Positions 62,916 to 63,900 of a DNA stretch of 63,900 nucleotides are shown in pieces. The stretch comes from Gemmatimonadota bacterium (lineage in GTDB: Bacteria; Gemmatimonadota; Gemmatimonadetes; Gemmatimonadales; Gemmatimonadaceae). The notes beneath the pieces were generated by a model. The model did not search any database. It was not told the origin of the DNA and saw nothing but the letters and a program-made list of their open reading frames with translations. Each line of letters opens with the position of its first letter. Within the stretch, counting starts at the first letter, position 1. Where the stretch lies: positions 1 to 63,900 of the forward strand of contig BJHH01000007.1 of the NCBI GenBank assembly GCA_014192065.1, read 5' to 3'. The position numbers and the translations under genes were made by a program.

Positions 62916-63626
62916 CTTTTGATCAGGCCTCTCACATGGACCCGTGGCACCGTCGTAACGGCCGCGGCGCTGGTGGCCGCGGCGCTGGTGGCCGTGGTGC
63001 TGTCCTCGGCGACGGCCGGCGCCCAGGCTCGCCACCCAGTGTCGGGCCGTGCGATTGCGCAGGTGATGGGTTACGAAGGCGCGGCCTGGCTCGAGCGGCC
63101 CGAGCGCGAGTCCGAGGAGCGGCCGTCGAAGGCCATCAAGGCGCTCGACATCAAGCCGGGCCAAGTGGTAGCCGATGTCGGGGCTGGGTCCGGCTACTAC
63201 ACCGTCCGGCTGGCCGAACGCGTCGGGCCCACCGGCCGCGTGTTCGCCACCGACATCCAGCCGGAGATGCTCTCCCTGCTTCGGTCGCGCGTCGCGCGTG
63301 CGCGGCTGGACAACGTCGAGCTGGTGCTGTCCGCGGACGCCGATCCCCGGCTGCCCGAGGGCTTATTCGACCTGGTGCTGATGGTTGACGTCTATCACGA
63401 ACTGGCGCGTCCTCAGGAGGTCCTGCGCAAGCTGCGCGCGTCGCTGAAGCCGGACGGCCGCCTCGTGCTCGTCGAGTTCCGCAAGGAAAACGCCTGGGTG
63501 CCTATTCGGGAGGAGCACAAGATGAGCGTGAAGGAAGCGCGGATGGAGCTCGAGGCGGAAGGCTACCGCTTCGAGCGCGTCATCGGCGTGCTGCCGTGGC
63601 AGCACATCCTCGTATTCCGCCGCTGA
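62913..63626 (+). CDS. SAM-dependent methyltransferase with apparent signal peptide
   Basis: 237 residues from a GTG at 62913; a TTG at 62919 and a GTG at 62970 are alternatives. The N-terminus (TAAALVAAALVAVVLSSATAGAQA) looks like a signal peptide or anchor. The class I methyltransferase core follows: VADVGAGSGYYTVRLAERVGPTGRVFATDIQPEML (SAM motif I), VLSADADPRLPEGLFDLVLMVDVYHEL, LKPDGRLVLVEF. Substrate unknown. It overlaps decayed sequence at its 5' end, and the leader is encoded by a 15-bp tandem repeat. Confidence 0.85.
   Translation: MLLIRPLTWTRGTVVTAAALVAAALVAVVLSSATAGAQARHPVSGRAIAQVMGYEGAAWLERPERESEERPSKAIKALDIKPGQVVADVGAGSGYYTVRLAERVGPTGRVFATDIQPEMLSLLRSRVARARLDNVELVLSADADPRLPEGLFDLVLMVDVYHELARPQEVLRKLRASLKPDGRLVLVEFRKENAWVPIREEHKMSVKEARMELEAEGYRFERVIGVLPWQHILVFRR
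62964..62993 (+). repeat. 15-bp tandem repeat in the methyltransferase leader
   Basis: gcggcgctggtggcc occurs twice in a row, with a partial third copy, and encodes the Ala/Leu/Val hydrophobic segment. Confidence 0.75.
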
Positions 63627-63900
63627 AGCGAGGCCTGCATTGTGGGTAGCGCCTCGGCCGCGGCCTTCGATCGCGAGCAGCGAGATGTCGTCTTTGAACG
63701 GGCCGTCGGACGACGCGCGGAAGGCGGCGGATGTCAATGTCGCGATCGCGCAGCCAGAGCAGGGCGGTGGTGAGTTCCTTCCCGAAATCTTCAAAAACCA
63801 GCACGATGCGGACATCGCGCGCAGACGGTGGCTTTGTCCGGATTTCCCGCTCTTATATTCAAGCGTATCCAGCCTTTCATTCACTCTCTCACCTCATCCC
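63627..63900. other. Window end, no intact gene
   Basis: 274 bases after the methyltransferase. Apart from the nuclease-like fragment, no gene is supported. A minus-strand stretch reading SSDGPFKDDISLLAIE near 63700 recalls the end of SpoIIE/PP2C-type phosphatases but is too short to call. Confidence 0.4.
63690..63825 (-). pseudogene. Second nuclease-like fragment
   Basis: A minus-strand frame opens after a stop and reads SARDVRIVLVFEDFGKELTTALLWLRDRDIDIR, a block typical of the C-terminal part of the same nuclease-type family as the 62.8 kb fragment. It then loses similarity. On the minus strand this C-terminal piece lies upstream of the N-terminal piece, so the gene has been rearranged. 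Confidence 0.4.

Overview
The window looks like a chromosomal segment of a member of the Gemmatimonadota, or a close relative. It is GC-rich, most genes have ATGA or GTGA start/stop overlaps, and there are three SusC/SusD-type outer-membrane pairs. It also carries secreted S9 and CocE hydrolases, a CBM9-like/DUF5916 barrel, and a homologue of the Bacteroidota family mislabelled 'asparagine synthetase B'. The assignment rests on gene content only; no rRNA is present.

Layout. 1-9 kb: a 5'-truncated Gln-rich protein, a TPR protein and the 'asparagine synthetase B'-like protein form one operon. A DinG-type helicase with an N-terminal RadC/JAB domain follows, then an FAH-family hydrolase and a membrane-anchored hypothetical. 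8.4-10.6 kb (minus strand): a LexA-like protein that lacks the autoproteolysis residues, gltX, and tRNA-Ser(GCU).

10.64-29.28 kb is an accessory segment that appears to be inserted at tRNA-Ser(GCU). An integrase remnant sits beside the intact tRNA. A near-identical integrase/tRNA fragment recurs at 15.68-15.87 kb, and a displaced 5' half of the tRNA lies at 29.24-29.28 kb. The cargo is two SusC/SusD pairs, a CocE-type hydrolase, a CitMHS-type transporter, two tiny membrane proteins, an atypical SDR, two divergent DoxX-like proteins, a tRNA 3' fragment with an IS3 transposase scrap, a broken alpha/beta hydrolase and an S9 peptidase. The theme is import and hydrolysis of peptides or esters.

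29.4-40.4 kb is core again. tRNA-Ser(UGA) is followed by a long minus-strand series: valS, an Ig-like lipoprotein, selA, a GmhB-like phosphatase, purN, purH and a DUF2723 membrane protein, many with overlapping ends. thrS diverges from valS. 42.4-46.5 kb holds an acyl-CoA cluster (thiolase, 3-hydroxyacyl-CoA dehydrogenase, acyl-CoA dehydrogenase), followed by rpiB-glyA, a second CocE-type hydrolase, a Minf_1886-like protein, and thiL-plsC. 52.4-57.3 kb carries the DUF5916 barrel, eno, an FtsB/DivIC-like protein and two Met-type tRNAs with hairpin terminators. 57.3-62.4 kb carries a small plug-like ORF and the third SusC/SusD pair. The last 1.5 kb holds decayed gene pieces around a methyltransferase with an apparent signal peptide.
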